NCBI GenBank assembly: GCA_036345935.2
Contig: JADWOT020001210.1
Location: 1 to 64,000 of the forward strand
From: Taenia hydatigena
Lineage: Eukaryota > Platyhelminthes > Cestoda > Cyclophyllidea > Taeniidae
DNA: 64,000 bases
Direction: 5' to 3'
Shown here piece by piece: positions 61,950 to 64,000 of this stretch (its first letter is position 1; the number at the start of each line of letters is the position of its first letter). A program made the position numbers and the translations under genes. The notes below the pieces were generated by a model. The model saw only the letters and a list, made by a program, of their open reading frames with translations, did not search any database and was not told the origin of the DNA.

Positions 61950-64000
61950 AACTATCGCCTGCAAAGATGGGATTAGGCACGAGTAAAATTAGGTCTGCTG
62001 ATGATGGCAGACGGTAGCGAGAAATACGGAGGCGGATAAAAATGTGTACATGAGCGCACCTTTTTGATGAGAAAGACTCGGTGAACACAGATCTCTTAAA
62101 CACGGATCTTGAATTGAGAGATTTGTGATTTTCCTTGATCTTCACTTTCCTCCCAATGTGCCATAAATGCAGGCAAGATGTGCCCCCGCATATTTTATCT
62201 TTTTCTTTCAAAAAAATGACACTAAAATAAGAAATAACTATCGAATCTTATGCACTTGGAACTGTTTCATTTGTAATAAAGTCATTTTGTCGAGCATATG
62301 ACCGAAAGAGGTCACCTTCGCCTAGGATAATATTTCGAGTTGTGAACGTAATGTGCAGAAATTGACTCGAATTAGGCAATAGATAAGCGGTTTGTACTAA
62401 CAGTTGATTGCGTATTTGGCCAGTGATCAAAAGTTAGTAACATTGATGAGGAGGAAGTAAGTAAATAAAGTGTGCCATTTTAGATTGCTAGGTGACTACG
62501 CATGATGAAATTACATGTCCAAATAACCCAATTGTACATGATATTTTGAAATTACGGACAGGCACAGCATACAGAAGGCATCCTGTTTAACTAGTTTTCA
62601 GGCGAATGCGAATTCGCCTCCATATTTGCGCATTTTTAATGGACATTTTAAAGCTATTCATGCTGCAGTCGCTTTTATAAATGAGGCCATGCAAAACCTG
62701 TACTGTTGAAATTTGTCATATGTTGGACGCCAAAGTCTACTACCAAATGGGAAATAGCTTTTTAATTTTTGCACCAAATGCTAATTTCAGCGTTGCCCTA
62801 ATACATTAACTAAAATTCGATGCGAACAATTCTCTTTAATTTGACACTAAAAAGAGCATTGAAGAGCACCTCATCTGCTTCCCTGCTGGCACAACGACTC
62901 ATTGTAATGTTCAACATCACCCTGACACCCTGTGTCACCACAATTTGGCCAAACTTGTTTATCTGCTGCAGACAAGCTTGCAAATTCTCTCAAGAGCCAC
63001 AATTTATTAAAACAAATAGTATTTCATCGTAGCACTGAGAAAATGAGGGAAGTGTTGCAATAAAGAGTAAAAACTATAATTATTAAACCAGTCAATCATC
63101 AAGCGGTATCTTTTGCAGTGCTAATAGTTAGGTTATTTAGGTACTAGGCCTTGCATAGGTGGCTGTGAAGATTGAGTTGACAAATTAACAAAAGAGAGCT
63201 GCCTACCATGGAATTGAAGAGAAAACAAGCTGCATGCGAAATGGGTGCTGAAATATGTAGGCAGCAGTTTAAAGTATAAGGTCAGGAGAAGGTATAATAA
63301 GTATAGCCAAACAGACGCTGGCGGTGTCAATATCCTTAAGCTAAAAAAATTTGTAAAAGGCCTTATTTTGGCGCTTCTTTTTGCAATATTATCAGTTTGA
63401 ATGTTTTCATATTCGAGGTTTAACATGCATTCTTTGATCTAATTTAATGCAATATTAACAGGGCCTACATCTCGTTTCAAACAAACGCAGTAAACTATTT
63501 TAGTGAGTTTTTCCGATCGGTTTACTCCGCATAATGTCACACATCGGGATCTTATCAAATCGCGACATTCAGCGTGATTGCGAAAGCAGGCTCCATACTT
63601 GGCTGTGAAAAATGGGCATCGAATCATTTGCAACCGAATACCCAAATTAATAGTTTCAAATTGGTTCGCATTTACTTTGCCGTAGCTTTTAAGCGGGATG
63701 TATGAAGGGCATTTTTGAAGTAGAGGCACGTGAGATCTAGCCTTTATTTACGCAAACCATCATCTTGTTTGATTATTTCTGTGTAATGGGCCAGTGCTTT
63801 TGCTCTCATATTTTGTCACGAAAACATAAAGCTTGCAGATACCGATTAATTACTCAAGAGAGCCATTCTACGATCCGCAATTAATAGGAGCACCTGCCAA
63901 TCAATCAAGATTGCAGCAATACAGCTCATTCGCATTAAAAAGTTAGTTTCTTCCCCTCCTCATGGTAGAGGTGAAAAGCATTCTACCTTCAAAGATAAAT
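61950..64000. other. no supported gene
   Basis: Short frames on both strands, the longest 97 codons at 63133-63426 and 96 at 63439-63729, both minus strand and unrecognised. Confidence 0.45.

Noticed and set aside
1..64000. CRISPR arrays, bacterial operons, rRNA genes
   Set aside because: No direct-repeat array, ribosome-binding-site pattern or rRNA-like segment seen; spliced genes and retroelement relics indicate a eukaryotic genome.

Overview
This looks like an animal nuclear genome window. Its recognisable genes are small, spliced and carry GT-AG or GC-AG introns, there are eroded Ty3/gypsy and tRNA-like sequences, and long stretches have no open frame. By eye it is AT-rich. A flatworm or another invertebrate would fit, but nothing in the sequence fixes the taxon, so that is a guess.

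The backbone of the window is a dispersed tandem family of tiny C2H2 zinc-finger genes, all on the + strand. Four well-preserved copies lie at about 11.60-12.65 kb, 21.46-22.49 kb, 38.37-39.33 kb and 57.00-57.97 kb. Each has one finger per exon in four successive short exons, then a fifth exon of 59-60 nt. All introns I can place are phase 1. Exon lengths are almost invariant (85, 75 or 66, 87, 105 or 120, 59-60 nt), although the copies differ at many amino-acid positions. The duplicated unit also includes a short conserved block 97-99 bp upstream of the start position and another conserved block several hundred bp downstream. Four decayed copies are recognisable at about 5.98-6.33, 7.33-7.77, 42.95-43.30 and 61.60-61.95 kb. 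Other repeat pairs (20.24/43.55 kb and 37.86/46.32 kb) suggest that most of the window arose by old serial duplication. Several of the better copies carry lesions: a lost start codon and lost zinc ligands in copy 1, and a GT-to-TT splice donor in copy 3. The cluster therefore looks like a birth-and-death family, not a set of equal, stable genes.

A different kind of region lies at 33.48-35.95 kb. It has a large inverted repeat (arms about 33.48-33.96 and 34.44-34.89 kb) in which the same two divergent reading frames occur head to head in both arms. The right arm leads into an intronless, stop-interrupted open frame with Asn-Trp-Lys-Trp-Asp C2H2-type fingers, probably a retrocopy.

At 46.72-47.99 kb there is an eroded Ty3/gypsy pol gene (reverse transcriptase and RNase H). 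The rest holds tRNA-derived or SINE-like pieces (18.06, 20.97 and 56.10 kb), a strong 116-bp hairpin at 24.48 kb, a possible G-quadruplex at 31.63 kb, a microsatellite at 49.85 kb and palindromes. Most of 1-5.9, 13-20, 22.9-31.6, 39.8-42.9, 48-55.9 and 58.8-64 kb shows no gene I can support.
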